Of a stretch of 48,658 nt of DNA, positions 38,824-48,627 are shown piece by piece. The position numbers were made by a program, and so were the translations under genes. Source of the DNA: Oscillospiraceae bacterium. Lineage in GTDB: Bacteria > Bacillota > Clostridia > Oscillospirales > CAG-272. Each line of letters starts with the position of its first letter. The first letter of the stretch is position 1. The stretch lies in the NCBI GenBank assembly GCA_015064525.1, contig SVSC01000004.1:1-48658 (forward strand). Direction: 5' to 3'. The notes beneath the pieces were generated by a model that was given only the letters and a program-made list of their open reading frames with translations, had not been told where the DNA came from and did no database searches.

Positions 38824-40956
38824 ATGCTGAAAAAGAAAAAGAACGCGTTCCGCACGGATTTGCGACCGCCCCTGCTGATCTGCGCGGTGCTTGGAGCCGT
38901 GATGCTTGCCATGCTGGCGATCCTCACGGTGCTATGCCGCAACGGCGTGATCCCCATTGAGCAGCTGCCCTATTATGCGTTGGCGCTTCTGGCGGTAGAG
39001 GTGCTGACCGCGAGCGTAATTTTGGCGGCGTACCTCAGCCGCTATCGTAAGGTCTGTGCCGCCAATGAGGCGGCGGATCTGATGACCACGGAGATCAGCG
39101 ATATGTTCCGCTACGTGGTGGACGTACCCTATGCCATTATCAGTCAGGACGGCACCGTGAAGATCGTCAGCGGCGCTCTGCAGGATATTCTGCAGTTCCG
39201 CTCTCCCATCTGCAACGTGCCTTTGAGTAGCTTTTGCAGCGTTCCCATGAAGGAGATCATCGGCTACGCGCAAACCGGCAATCAGATCCGTGACGTTACC
39301 TACAACGAGGACGGCGTTCCCATTGACAACACCGTTCCCATGCAGGCGGAAATCGAGGGGAGACAGTACGGTTTACGGTGCTATACCATGCGCTCCAGGG
39401 GAAAGGACTACTATTTCGTGGTTTTTGACGACGTCACCGAGCTGCTGGCGTTGAAGAAGCGGCACTATGATGAGGAGCCCGTTGTGGCGTATATCGTGGT
39501 GGACAGCCTGCAGGAGCTGGCGCAGTACGTGCGGGTCAGCTACCGAACGGCGGTTAGCGAGATCGAGAACATTCTCAAGGATTGGGTGGCGTCCATGGGC
39601 GGTATGCTGCGGGAATATGAGCGGGAGAAATACCTGCTTCTCATGAACCGCGCCGCGCTGGACGAGTGCATTGCCAATAAATTTCACATTCTGGAGGCGG
39701 TTCGGAACGTGAAGCTGGGCGACAACAGCTATCCCGTCACCATTTCCATGGGTGTGGGTGCTGTGGACGGCACCATTGAGGACAAGGAGCGCGCCGCCAG
39801 CGACGCTCTGGATATTGCTTTGCAAAAGGGCGGCGACCAGGTGGCGGTGAACGACGGCAAGAGCGTGACTCCCTACGGTGGCCGTGTGAATACCATGTAC
39901 GGCTCCACCACCATCACCTCCCGCGTCAACTCCCAGCACCTCTGCCGCCTGATGGAGGAGGCGGGGAATATTCTCATCATGGGACACCGAGCCCCCGACT
40001 ACGATTCCATCGGCTCCTGCGTTGGTCTGGCGCGTCTCGCTATCAGCGCGCGGAAGGGAGATTACTCCCATATTCGCATCGTGATCAACCGCGATCATGC
40101 CAATTTCCGCAACTGCTATGATATTCTGGCGTCTCTGCCCGAGTACCGTTCTTTGTTCATCAGCGGAGAAACGGGACTGGATGCGGTGCGGTCGGATACT
40201 CTGTTGATTATGAGCGACGTGAGCAACGTCTTTAACACCGAGTGCCCCAAGTTGCTCAAGTGCGTGCAGAACGTGGTGATCATCGACCACCACCGCCGTC
40301 CCGATCAGCTTTATGAATTCAAGCCCTTGATGACCTACATCCGTCCGGGTGTGGCGGCGGCAAGCGAATTGGTGAGCGAAATGCTCCAATTGAGCCCCTA
40401 TCGCGATGCGCTCCTCAAGGAGGAGGCAACGCTGATGCTTTCGGGCTTGATGCTGGATACCAAGAACTTTACGCAGGGCGCCGAGACCCAAACCTTCTCG
40501 GCGGTGCAGTACCTCTATGAGAGAGGCGCTCACACCAACATCGCGCGGCGGCTCTTCACCGAGTCGATGACCAATCTGTTCACGGCTTGCGATATTGACA
40601 GCCGCACCAGAACCTACCGCGAAAAGATTGCGCTGACGTGGCTCAGCGTGGATCATGCCGCCACAGAGGCGGATACCATTGCCGTGGCAAGAGCGGCGGA
40701 CAAGCTGATGACCATTGATGGTATTGAGGCGTCCTTTGCCCTCCTGCACGCGGATAACACGGTCACCATTTCCGCTCGCTCCCACGATAAGATCAACGTG
40801 CAGATGATCATGCAACGCTTGGGCGGCGGCGGACACTACAATATGGCAGGCGCCGCGCTGACACACACCTCGCTGGAGGCGGCGTCCCAGCAGCTCAAAA
40901 CCGTGATCGACGATTATTTGGATCACGAATACACCGTGGGAACGGGTAAGGCCTGA
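38824..40956 (+). CDS. gdpP: Cyclic-di-AMP phosphodiesterase GdpP
   Basis: Hydrolyses c-di-AMP to pApA, controlling potassium and wall homeostasis. The 710 residues have two N-terminal membrane segments (about 15-37 and 45-70), a PAS domain (about 85-190), a degenerate GGDEF domain (about 215-345) and the DHH/DHHA1 phosphodiesterase: ILIMGHRAPDYDSIGS, MSDVSN, IIDHHRRPD and GGGGHYNMAGAAL. The GGDEF active-site motif is replaced (SMGGML), as is usual in GdpP. AAGGAG precedes the ATG. It lies in the yybS-gdpP-rplI-dnaB order common to Firmicutes. It is some 50 residues longer than the Bacillus protein. Confidence 0.95.
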   Translation: MLKKKKNAFRTDLRPPLLICAVLGAVMLAMLAILTVLCRNGVIPIEQLPYYALALLAVEVLTASVILAAYLSRYRKVCAANEAADLMTTEISDMFRYVVDVPYAIISQDGTVKIVSGALQDILQFRSPICNVPLSSFCSVPMKEIIGYAQTGNQIRDVTYNEDGVPIDNTVPMQAEIEGRQYGLRCYTMRSRGKDYYFVVFDDVTELLALKKRHYDEEPVVAYIVVDSLQELAQYVRVSYRTAVSEIENILKDWVASMGGMLREYEREKYLLLMNRAALDECIANKFHILEAVRNVKLGDNSYPVTISMGVGAVDGTIEDKERAASDALDIALQKGGDQVAVNDGKSVTPYGGRVNTMYGSTTITSRVNSQHLCRLMEEAGNILIMGHRAPDYDSIGSCVGLARLAISARKGDYSHIRIVINRDHANFRNCYDILASLPEYRSLFISGETGLDAVRSDTLLIMSDVSNVFNTECPKLLKCVQNVVIIDHHRRPDQLYEFKPLMTYIRPGVAAASELVSEMLQLSPYRDALLKEEATLMLSGLMLDTKNFTQGAETQTFSAVQYLYERGAHTNIARRLFTESMTNLFTACDIDSRTRTYREKIALTWLSVDHAATEADTIAVARAADKLMTIDGIEASFALLHADNTVTISARSHDKINVQMIMQRLGGGGHYNMAGAALTHTSLEAASQQLKTVIDDYLDHEYTVGTGKA

Positions 40957-40996
40957 TCTCACGCAACGCTTCAAACAAGAAAGGACAGATACAGTT

Positions 40997-41443
40997 ATGA
41001 AGGTTATTTTATTGGCAGACGTGAAGGGACAGGGCAAAAAGAACGATGTGATCGAGGTTTCCGACGGCTACGGCAAGAACTTCCTCATTCCCCGCAAGCT
41101 GGCGAAGCCCGCCGATGCCCAATCGCTCAACGACATTAAGGTGAAGGAGGAGTCCAGACTTCACCGCATTCAGGTGGAAAAGCAGGAGGCGCAGGCTTTG
41201 GCAGAGCGTCTCAAGGGGATTCTTGTTAAGATTCCCGCCTCTCATGGCGCCGACGGCAGACTTTACGGCTCGGTGACGGCAAAGGACGTTTCCGAACGCT
41301 TGCAGGCGGATTTCGGCATTGCCATTGATAAGAGAAAAATCACCGTCAGCGATCCCATCAAGGCATACGGCAAGTACGAGCTGGAGGTCAAGCTCTACAC
41401 CGAGGTAACGGGAAAGATCAATCTGCTGGTTTGTGAGGGCTGA
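40997..41443 (+). CDS. rplI: Ribosomal protein L9
   Basis: A 148-residue 50S protein that binds 23S rRNA at the L1 stalk base. The N-terminal domain has the L9 signature (GKKNDVIEVSDGYGKNFLIP), followed by the long connecting helix (about 45-75) and the C-terminal domain. AAAGGA precedes the ATG; it is in the gdpP operon, 40 bp after that gene and 35 bp before dnaB. Confidence 0.97.
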   Translation: MKVILLADVKGQGKKNDVIEVSDGYGKNFLIPRKLAKPADAQSLNDIKVKEESRLHRIQVEKQEAQALAERLKGILVKIPASHGADGRLYGSVTAKDVSERLQADFGIAIDKRKITVSDPIKAYGKYELEVKLYTEVTGKINLLVCEG

Positions 41444-41478
41444 TCGTTCCTCCAATCCACGGAGAAAGGAGAACAGAC

Positions 41479-42822
41479 ATGGATGAAGAATTGATCCGAA
41501 GGCTACCGTTTTCCATGATTGCGGAGCAATCGCTCCTGGGGGCGGTTCTCATTGATCCCGCGGCGCTCAACGAGGTGGCGGCGCTGATGAACGGCGACGA
41601 TTTCTATTTGGGCGAGCATAAGCAGATCTACCTTGCCATGCAGGAGCTGTTTCTGGCAAATCGGGAGATCGACGTGGTCACCCTCATTGATATGCTGGTT
41701 ACCAAGGGCGTTTACGATAAATCGGGAGGCGAGGACTACATTCGCACCCTGGTGGAGGCGGTTCCCGACGCTCTGAATATCAAGGACTACGCCCGCATCG
41801 TGAAGGAAAAGAGCGTGCTTCGCCAGCTGATTGCCGCAAGCGCGGAGATCTCCGAGAGTGCCTACTCCGAGCAGGAGGAGGTTGCCTCGATTCTGGATCA
41901 CGCCGAATCAATGATCTTCAACATCGCGCAGGGAAGAGACACCAAAAATTTCCGTCACATTCGTGACGTGTTGCAGGACGTTTACGCTCATTTGCAGGAT
42001 CTTCGCACGAATGCCGAGGCAACCCAGGGAACCAAAACAGGCTTCTCCGCTCTGGACCGCGTGCTGGCGGGCATGGGAAAGAGCGACCTTGTGCTGGTTG
42101 GCGCCCGCCCCGGTATGGGTAAGACCTCCTTTGCTCTCAACATTGCCACCAACGTGGCAAAGCAAACGGGGAAAGCGGTTTGCATTTTCTCCTTGGAAAT
42201 GTCTGCCGAGCAGCTGGTGAACCGTGTGCTTGCCAGCGAGGCGCTTGTGAACAGCTATGCCCTCCGAACAGGAGAGTTGACCTCCGAGGATTGGGAGCAT
42301 TTGGCGGTGGCGTCCGGTGAGCTTTCGGGTTGTGATATTCTCATCGACGATACCTCGGGAATGACGGTGACAGCCATGAAGGCAAAGCTCCGCCGTGTGC
42401 AGAATCTTGGCATGGTGGTGATCGACTATCTGGGCTTGATGACGGGTGATAAGCATACCGACAACCGCGTGCAGGAGGTTTCCGAGATCTCCCGCTCGCT
42501 GAAGATTATGGCAAAGGAGCTGATGGTTCCCGTGGTTTGCTGCGCGCAGCTTTCCCGTGGACCTGAGTCCAGAACCGACAAAAAGCCCATGCTTTCCGAT
42601 CTTCGTGATTCGGGAGCCATTGAGCAGGATGCCGATACGGTTATTTTCCTTTACCGCAGCGAATACTATAAAACGGGAGAAAGCACCGATCAGAACACCA
42701 GCATTGCGGAGATCATTATTGCCAAGAACCGTCACGGCTCCACGGGAACCGTGCAAATGGGCTGGAACGGTCAGTTTACCAAGTTCCTGACCATTGAGGA
42801 CGATCGGGGAGAGCAGGGATGA
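41479..42822 (+). CDS. dnaB: Replicative DNA helicase DnaB
   Basis: The hexameric 5'-3' helicase that drives the replication fork (called DnaC in Bacillus). The 447 residues start with the N-terminal DnaG-interaction domain (PFSMIAEQSLLGAVLIDP), and the RecA-like motor carries Walker A GARPGMGKTSFA (about 210), Walker B VVIDYLGLM and the arginine-finger region SDLRDSGAIEQDAD. AGAAAGGAG precedes the ATG. The stop overlaps the tilS start by 4 bases (ATGA). No intein is present. Confidence 0.97.
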   Translation: MDEELIRRLPFSMIAEQSLLGAVLIDPAALNEVAALMNGDDFYLGEHKQIYLAMQELFLANREIDVVTLIDMLVTKGVYDKSGGEDYIRTLVEAVPDALNIKDYARIVKEKSVLRQLIAASAEISESAYSEQEEVASILDHAESMIFNIAQGRDTKNFRHIRDVLQDVYAHLQDLRTNAEATQGTKTGFSALDRVLAGMGKSDLVLVGARPGMGKTSFALNIATNVAKQTGKAVCIFSLEMSAEQLVNRVLASEALVNSYALRTGELTSEDWEHLAVASGELSGCDILIDDTSGMTVTAMKAKLRRVQNLGMVVIDYLGLMTGDKHTDNRVQEVSEISRSLKIMAKELMVPVVCCAQLSRGPESRTDKKPMLSDLRDSGAIEQDADTVIFLYRSEYYKTGESTDQNTSIAEIIIAKNRHGSTGTVQMGWNGQFTKFLTIEDDRGEQG

Positions 42823-44246
42823 CTCGTTTGTCTGCCGACACCCTTTCAACGCCGCAGGCGCTGGCGGGAGTGGATACGAAAACACCGATTTTGCTGGCGC
42901 TTTCGGGTGGCATGGATTCGGCGGCGCTTCTGGATCTGTTGGCTGATCAAGCCCGTCGGGAGGGCTTTCCCATCACGGTGGCGCATTTCCACCACGGGAT
43001 CCGTGGGGAGGAGGCAGACCGTGACGCGGCGTTTTGCGAAGGCTTGGCAAAGCGCTATGGCGCCTCGTTTGCAACCGAACGAGCCAACGTGCCGCAATTG
43101 GCGCGGGAGTGGGGCGTCAGCACGGAAACGGCGGCAAGAAAAGCGCGCTACGCCTTTTTGGAGCGCGTGATGGAGGAGAGGCAGATTCCCTTGCTGATTA
43201 CCGCCCATCACGGGAATGATAATCTGGAAACCGTTCTTTTTCGCCTCTGTCGCGGAACGGGACTCACGGGGCTCTGCGGGATCCCCTCGGTTCGGTCTTT
43301 TGGAATCGGTTTGGTGGTGCGCCCGCTGTTGCCTTATTCGAGAGAGGAGCTGGCGGCGTACTGTGCGGCGCGCGGGCTGAGCTACGTTACGGACAGCACC
43401 AATCTGATGCCCGATTGCAGTCGTAATCGACTTCGCCTGCAGGTTATTCCGCAGCTGGAGGGATTGGGTGGTGATCTCAGTCGAAGCGTGTGGCGCATGA
43501 CGCGCGGTCTGGAGCGTGATCGTGACCTTTTGGAGACACTTACCAACGATCTTGTGCGAGCGTGCAGAACGGCGAACGGCTTGAACACGGAGGCTCTGCG
43601 AAATGCCCATCCGTCCCTTCGGATCCGCGCCATGGCAAGGATCTTCCCAACCTCCGCCGAGGCTGTGCATTTTGAGGCGGCGGAGCGGTTGCTTTTGGAA
43701 GGGAAGTGGGGGGCTTCCGTGGCGTTGCCGGGTGGACTTTCCGCGGTGATCGGCAGCGAGGAGCTAACGGTGATCCCCGATATTCGGGAGTCCGACCCCG
43801 CGCTTCCGCGCGCCTTCTCGGAGGGAGCCTTTTCCTTATGTGACGGCAGGCTGACGGTTTCGGTAAGAAAATCCGAAAAATGCGAGGGGCGGCAAAAAAT
43901 TCACAATTTATCAACAGCCCCATGTATAAATTTCAACGGAATATCTGATATAATGATAGAACAGCTTCAATGGAGAGCCCGCAAGGCAGAGGATCGGATC
44001 CTTTGGCAGGGGCGCACTCGCTCCATTCGCAGGCTCTACCGCTTGGCGGGCGTTCCCGAGGGGCTCCGACAGGCGCTTCCCGTGCTGTGCGCGGGGGAGG
44101 AGCTGTTGTGGATTCCCTACGTTGGGGTGAGCGACCGTTTGTTGCCCTTTCTGTCTGAAAACGAGAACAACAATGGATATGAATGTGAGGTCGTGGTGCA
44201 TGGCTGGAGCCGAAGCGCCAACGATCCGCAAGGAAAGGAAGATTGA
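42819..44246 (+). CDS. tilS: tRNA(Ile)-lysidine synthase
   Basis: Modifies C34 of tRNA-Ile(CAU) to lysidine with ATP and lysine, so that it reads AUA. The 475 residues have the PP-loop LALSGGMDSAAL (about 27-38), the HFHHGIRGEEADRD segment, TAHHGNDNLETVLFRLCRGTG, TDSTNLMPDCSRNRLR, and the TilS C-terminal domain (RSIRRLYRLAGVPE). It overlaps dnaB by 4 bases and ends 1 base before hpt. The stretch 43880-43960 is notably A/T rich within an otherwise GC-rich gene and includes TATAAT at 43949, a possible internal start point for hpt-ftsH, but no good -35 is present. Confidence 0.93.
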   Translation: MTRLSADTLSTPQALAGVDTKTPILLALSGGMDSAALLDLLADQARREGFPITVAHFHHGIRGEEADRDAAFCEGLAKRYGASFATERANVPQLAREWGVSTETAARKARYAFLERVMEERQIPLLITAHHGNDNLETVLFRLCRGTGLTGLCGIPSVRSFGIGLVVRPLLPYSREELAAYCAARGLSYVTDSTNLMPDCSRNRLRLQVIPQLEGLGGDLSRSVWRMTRGLERDRDLLETLTNDLVRACRTANGLNTEALRNAHPSLRIRAMARIFPTSAEAVHFEAAERLLLEGKWGASVALPGGLSAVIGSEELTVIPDIRESDPALPRAFSEGAFSLCDGRLTVSVRKSEKCEGRQKIHNLSTAPCINFNGISDIMIEQLQWRARKAEDRILWQGRTRSIRRLYRLAGVPEGLRQALPVLCAGEELLWIPYVGVSDRLLPFLSENENNNGYECEVVVHGWSRSANDPQGKED

Positions 44247-44247
44247 T

Positions 44248-44802
44248 ATGTGCGATATGCGTCAGGACGTGGAATCCGTGCTGGTTTCCGAGGAGGAGCT
44301 GGGAGCGCTTTGCGACCGTTTGGCAGCGCAGATCACCGAGGATTTTCGTGATTCGGGAAGAGATTTGGTGTTTGTAACGGTGCTGAAGGGCTCTATCATG
44401 TTTGCGGCGGATCTGATCCGCAGAATCCCGATCCCCTGCACACTGGAGTTTATGAAGGTTTCCTCCTATGGATCCCTCACCCAAAGCTCGGGATTTATTC
44501 AAGTACATCTGGATCTAAAGCGCGACGTTAAGGATTGCGACGTGATCATCGTTGAGGATATCATCGACAGCGGCAGAACCCTTCAGCGTCTCTCCGAGCT
44601 TTTGGAGAACCGAGGCGCTCACACCGTTCGCTGTTGCACCCTTTTGGATAAGCCCGACCGCAGAAAGGTAAACTACAAGGCGCATTATGTTGGAACCGTG
44701 ATTCCCGATGCCTTTGTGGTGGGCTATGGCTTGGATTATGATGAAAAATACCGCAACCTTCCCTACGTGGGAGTGCTTGCGCCTAAGGTATATAACAAAT
44801 AA
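44248..44802 (+). CDS. hpt: Hypoxanthine phosphoribosyltransferase
   Basis: Salvages hypoxanthine and guanine with PRPP. The 184 residues contain the PRPP motif VIIVEDIIDSGRTL, the N-terminal VLKGSIMFAADL loop and VVGYGLDYDEKYRNLPYVGVL at the C-terminus. AAAGGAAG precedes 44248; an in-frame upstream start at 44173 lies within tilS. It sits 1 base after tilS and 22 before ftsH, the usual tilS-hpt-ftsH cluster. Confidence 0.95.
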   Translation: MCDMRQDVESVLVSEEELGALCDRLAAQITEDFRDSGRDLVFVTVLKGSIMFAADLIRRIPIPCTLEFMKVSSYGSLTQSSGFIQVHLDLKRDVKDCDVIIVEDIIDSGRTLQRLSELLENRGAHTVRCCTLLDKPDRRKVNYKAHYVGTVIPDAFVVGYGLDYDEKYRNLPYVGVLAPKVYNK

Positions 44803-44824
44803 GTAACATCACACGGAGGACTCG

Positions 44825-46864
44825 ATGAAGAAAAACAATGCTGTTGGTCAGCTTCTGTTTTACCTGATTGTGATCGTGGCGATCACCGTATTCGGTTGGA
44901 TGCTCCTGAAGGGCAACACCGTTGTGGATGAGCCTACCTACGATGACATTCTGAATTATTTCTATCATCAGCAGGTAACAGAGGTTGAGATTACCCCCAA
45001 GAACGTTCTGAAGCTGACGATTACGGTGGAGGGCAAGGAGCAAAAGCTCTCCTATAAACTCAGGGATTACGGTCAGTTCTACTATGATCTGGGCGAAACC
45101 ATTCAAGCGCAGGTGAATGCGGGCGTTATCAAGAAATATGAGCCCCAGCCCATTCCCGAAACGTCGGCACTCCTTTCCTTCCTGCCCTTGATCATTGTGT
45201 TTGTGGGGTTGGTGGTTCTTTGGATTGTCTTTGCCAAATCGGCAGGCGGCAAGAGCGGCGGAGGAAAGTTCAATTCCTTTGGAAAAGCAAAGGTAAAAAC
45301 CCCCCCTGCAAACGCCTCCAAGGTTCTCTTCCGCGACGTGGCGGGAGCCGACGAGGAAAAGGAGGAGCTGGTGGAGGTGGTGGAATTTTTGAAGGATCCC
45401 GCCAAATTCACAAAGCTGGGTGCCAGAATTCCCCACGGCGTGCTGTTGGTGGGCCCTCCCGGAACTGGTAAAACCCTCCTGGCAAAGGCGGTTGCGGGAG
45501 AAGCGGGCGTTCCCTTCTATTCGATCTCGGGATCGGATTTTGTGGAAATGTACGTTGGTGTGGGTGCGTCCCGTGTGCGCGATCTCTTTGAGAACGCCAG
45601 AAAGTCTCCCGCGGCGATCATCTTTATCGACGAAATCGACGCTGTGGGACGCCACAGAGGCGCGGGTCTCGGCGGCGGACACGACGAGCGCGAGCAGACC
45701 CTGAACCAGCTGCTGGTGGAAATGGACGGCTTCGGCTCCCATGAGGGTATCATTGTGATGGCGGCAACCAACCGCCCCGATATCCTCGATCCCGCGTTGC
45801 TCCGTCCCGGACGCTTTGACCGTCAGATCACCGTCAACTATCCCGATATCAAGGGCAGAGAGGAGATCCTCAAGGTTCATTCCAGAAATAAGCCGCTGGA
45901 GGCAGGCGTGGATTTCCGCAAGGTGGCGCAATCCACCGTTGGCTTCACGGGTGCCGACCTGGCAAATCTGCTCAATGAGGCGGCGCTTCATGCCGCAAAG
46001 CAGGGCAAGAGCCTGATCGGGATGGACGATATTGAGGCATCCTATATGAAGATTTTGCTGGGACCCCAAAAGAAGTCCCGTATGCGAAACGAAAAGGAAA
46101 ACAAATGCACCGCTTATCACGAGGCAGGTCATGCCGTGGTATCCTACTATTGCAAGACCACGGATCCCGTTAAATTCATCACCATCGTTCCCTCGGGCAA
46201 TGCGCTGGGGGTTACCGTCAGTATGCCGCTGGAGGATCAGTACGGTCGTACCAGAGGACGAATGGTGGACGATATTCGCATGACGCTGGGCGGACGGATC
46301 GCGGAGGAGCTGATTATGGAGGATATTTCCACGGGCGCCTCGGGTGATATCCAGCACGCAACCCGTGTTGCCAAGAATATGGTCACCCGCTACGGTATGA
46401 GCGCCAAGCTGGGAACCGTGCTGTACGGATCTGAGCATAGTAGCTCCGAGGTCTTCCTGGGCAGAGATTTCAGCGCGGGCAAGGACTACTCCGAGGAAAC
46501 CGCCGCTGCCATCGACGAGGAGGTTCGCACCATCATCGCGGGAGCATACGAGGATGCCAAGCAGATTTTGCTGGCACATATGGATCGTTTGCATTTTGTG
46601 GCACAGTATCTGCTCACTCACGAAAGCATGGATGGGGATCAGTTTGCCGCAGCCATGAAGGAGGATGCCACCGTGGAGGAGCTGGAAGCGATTGCGGAGG
46701 CAAAGGCGGAGGCAAGCCGCAAGGATAACGAGGAAGCCGCCGAGAAAGCCCGCCTGGAGGCAGAGGAACGGGCGAAGGCAGAAGCGGAAGCAACCGAGAA
46801 TGCCGAAAACGTGGATCTCTCCGAAATTTTTGGTGACAGCGAGAATCACAACGACCAAGAATAA
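44825..46864 (+). CDS. ftsH: ATP-dependent zinc metalloprotease FtsH
   Basis: A membrane-bound AAA+ protease that degrades misfolded membrane proteins and regulators. The 679 residues have two membrane segments (about 9-28 and 117-138), a short external domain, a Gly-rich linker (GGKSGGGKF), the AAA domain ([42 protein letters not shown]) and the zinc protease motif HEAGH (about 435). The C-terminus is an Ala/Glu-rich coiled tail (about 620-670). CGGAGG precedes the ATG. A complex terminator follows. Confidence 0.97.
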   Translation: MKKNNAVGQLLFYLIVIVAITVFGWMLLKGNTVVDEPTYDDILNYFYHQQVTEVEITPKNVLKLTITVEGKEQKLSYKLRDYGQFYYDLGETIQAQVNAGVIKKYEPQPIPETSALLSFLPLIIVFVGLVVLWIVFAKSAGGKSGGGKFNSFGKAKVKTPPANASKVLFRDVAGADEEKEELVEVVEFLKDPAKFTKLGARIPHGVLLVGPPGTGKTLLAKAVAGEAGVPFYSISGSDFVEMYVGVGASRVRDLFENARKSPAAIIFIDEIDAVGRHRGAGLGGGHDEREQTLNQLLVEMDGFGSHEGIIVMAATNRPDILDPALLRPGRFDRQITVNYPDIKGREEILKVHSRNKPLEAGVDFRKVAQSTVGFTGADLANLLNEAALHAAKQGKSLIGMDDIEASYMKILLGPQKKSRMRNEKENKCTAYHEAGHAVVSYYCKTTDPVKFITIVPSGNALGVTVSMPLEDQYGRTRGRMVDDIRMTLGGRIAEELIMEDISTGASGDIQHATRVAKNMVTRYGMSAKLGTVLYGSEHSSSEVFLGRDFSAGKDYSEETAAAIDEEVRTIIAGAYEDAKQILLAHMDRLHFVAQYLLTHESMDGDQFAAAMKEDATVEELEAIAEAKAEASRKDNEEAAEKARLEAEERAKAEAEATENAENVDLSEIFGDSENHNDQE

Positions 46865-46888
46865 AATTCGATTTTATACGTGGCTTTC

Positions 46889-46951
46889 AGCCGCGATCTC
46901 GGTCTCTGTCGTGCTTTTTGCACGGCAATGAGGTTGGGGTCGCGGCTTTTT
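46889..46951 (+). terminator. Terminator after ftsH
   Basis: AGCCGCGA (46889-46896) pairs with TCGCGGCT (46940-46947) around an inner GTGC-TTTTT-GCAC hairpin, followed by TTTTT. Nothing else is seen before 47089 apart from the ribosome-binding site of the next gene. Confidence 0.75.
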
Positions 46952-47088
46952 GCGGCCGATCTCATCATCCCCTCAAACGTATATTTGATATCAAGCCCCT
47001 CATTGCTTTCATAAATTCTTCAGCGCCCGTCTATTTCCGCGGCCTTCCGCATAGAATGTAGCAAATTCTTTTGAAAAGGGGAAGACGT

Positions 47089-48627
47089 ATGAACAAATAT
47101 GAAAAGCAGGGGGCGCGAATCCAAGCGCCGATCGGTGAAAAGGTGATTATGACCGAGATGACCGAGGAATTCAGCCTGCCCGACTATCAGCCGGAAATGA
47201 AGCGGCTGTTGCGGGTGAGCGCCACGGTGATGCCGGCAGACAGCTACGTTGGCGCGGGAAGCGCTGAGTGCGCGGGGGCGGTGGACTATACCATTCTTTA
47301 CGCGGGCAACGACGGCTTGATCTATTGTGCCAACCAGAGCGGAGAATACCGCTTTTCCACGCCCGTGGAGATTGGGGTGGAGCTGGAGGCAGGGGAGGGG
47401 ATCCTTTGCGACGTGGAGCCCTTGGTTGAGCAGGTGACGGGCAGAGTGGTGGCGCCGCGCAGGCTGTTGGTGAAATGCAAGCTCAAGGGAACGGTGAAGC
47501 TGTACGGTCAGCGGTTGATCGGAGACGCCTTGGAGGGAGAGGACTCGGTGGAGCGGCTGTGCGGCGAGAGCGAGTCTGCCGTTCTGTTTCTCGGAATGGG
47601 AGAGGAGCTTGCGCTGGCGGATGAGATCCTTTGCGATGGCGAGACGGCGGATATGCGCGTGATCTGCGGTGAGGGACGGGTGTTTGTTACCGACGCGGTT
47701 GCGGGAAGCGGTTGCGTGAATTGCAGGGGAGAGCTGGTGCTGAAGCTGCTGGGCGCCAAGGGGGATGGTGCGGGAGGCGAAAAGCCCGTGCGCCTGATCC
47801 GTCGGATTCCCTTTTCCCAAAGCGTTCCCGTGGATGGCGCGGAGGTAAATTGCGAGGCGTGCGCCGATGGGGTGTGCCGTACTCTGCAGGTAACGGTGGA
47901 GGAGGGGAGAATTCTCTGCGATGCAACGGTCTGCTTGCAGGCGAGAGCCGTTCGCAATCAGCGGGTTTCCTACGTGCGGGACGCTTATTCCACCGTGAGA
48001 AGCTGTGAGACGGTGTACAAAAAATTAAAGCTTCCCTACGTAATTCGCGCGCTGAACGGAAATCTTTCGTTGAATACGGCAATGCCGCTTGAGGAGGCGG
48101 GAGTACGCCCGGGCGCTGAGGCAGTGGATGTGACGGGCTGGGCAACGGTGGAGTCGCCGGAGGTTGAACGGGGAAAATATCGGATCGGTGGAAAATGTCG
48201 CTTCCACGTGATTCTTTCGGATGGAGAGGAGTTCCATTCCCGTGAAATAGAGATCCCCTTCCGATTTGAAACCGAGGGAGGCAGAGAGCTTCCCGCCATG
48301 TGGGATCTGCGGGCGGAGGTGATTTCCTGCCGTGTGCGGCTGGACGGCGAGCGATTGGGTGTGGATGCCGAGCTTGCCATTATGGCGTGCCTGCGGGGAG
48401 AGCGGGAGATTGAAATGCTCACCGAGGCAAGCTTTGGCGGCGAGTGGAAGCAAGAGGAGGCGGTTTGCAGGATCTGCTATCCCGAACGGGGGGATACTCT
48501 TTGGAGTGTTGCAAAGCGCTATCATTGCGGCGTGAATGATCTTTCTGAGCGCAACCGATTGGCAAACGCTCCCGCTGCCGATGCTGTGGAGTCGCTGGCG
48601 GGTGTGAATTATTTGATGATCTCATAG
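47089..48627 (+). CDS. SipL-like SPOCS/DUF3794 protein with C-terminal LysM domain
   Basis: A 512-residue protein of the SipL type, which in Clostridioides binds SpoIVA and is needed for spore-coat assembly around the forespore. It carries repeated SPOCS (DUF3794) domains in roughly 20-440, each with short charged strands, and a LysM module at about 463-506 (ICYPERGDTLWSVAKRYHCG, then LSERNRL). Length matches SipL (about 520). No signal peptide. The start at 47089 follows AAAAGGGG; an in-frame upstream start at 47071 overlaps it. Its presence suggests that the organism sporulates, but SpoIVA is not in the window and other DUF3794-LysM proteins exist. Confidence 0.85.
   Translation: MNKYEKQGARIQAPIGEKVIMTEMTEEFSLPDYQPEMKRLLRVSATVMPADSYVGAGSAECAGAVDYTILYAGNDGLIYCANQSGEYRFSTPVEIGVELEAGEGILCDVEPLVEQVTGRVVAPRRLLVKCKLKGTVKLYGQRLIGDALEGEDSVERLCGESESAVLFLGMGEELALADEILCDGETADMRVICGEGRVFVTDAVAGSGCVNCRGELVLKLLGAKGDGAGGEKPVRLIRRIPFSQSVPVDGAEVNCEACADGVCRTLQVTVEEGRILCDATVCLQARAVRNQRVSYVRDAYSTVRSCETVYKKLKLPYVIRALNGNLSLNTAMPLEEAGVRPGAEAVDVTGWATVESPEVERGKYRIGGKCRFHVILSDGEEFHSREIEIPFRFETEGGRELPAMWDLRAEVISCRVRLDGERLGVDAELAIMACLRGEREIEMLTEASFGGEWKQEEAVCRICYPERGDTLWSVAKRYHCGVNDLSERNRLANAPAADAVESLAGVNYLMIS

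Noticed and set aside
43926-43954. Internal promoter for hpt-ftsH in the AT-rich part of tilS
   Set aside because: TATAAT with TGA is present, but no acceptable -35 lies 16-18 bp upstream, so it is mentioned only in the tilS entry.
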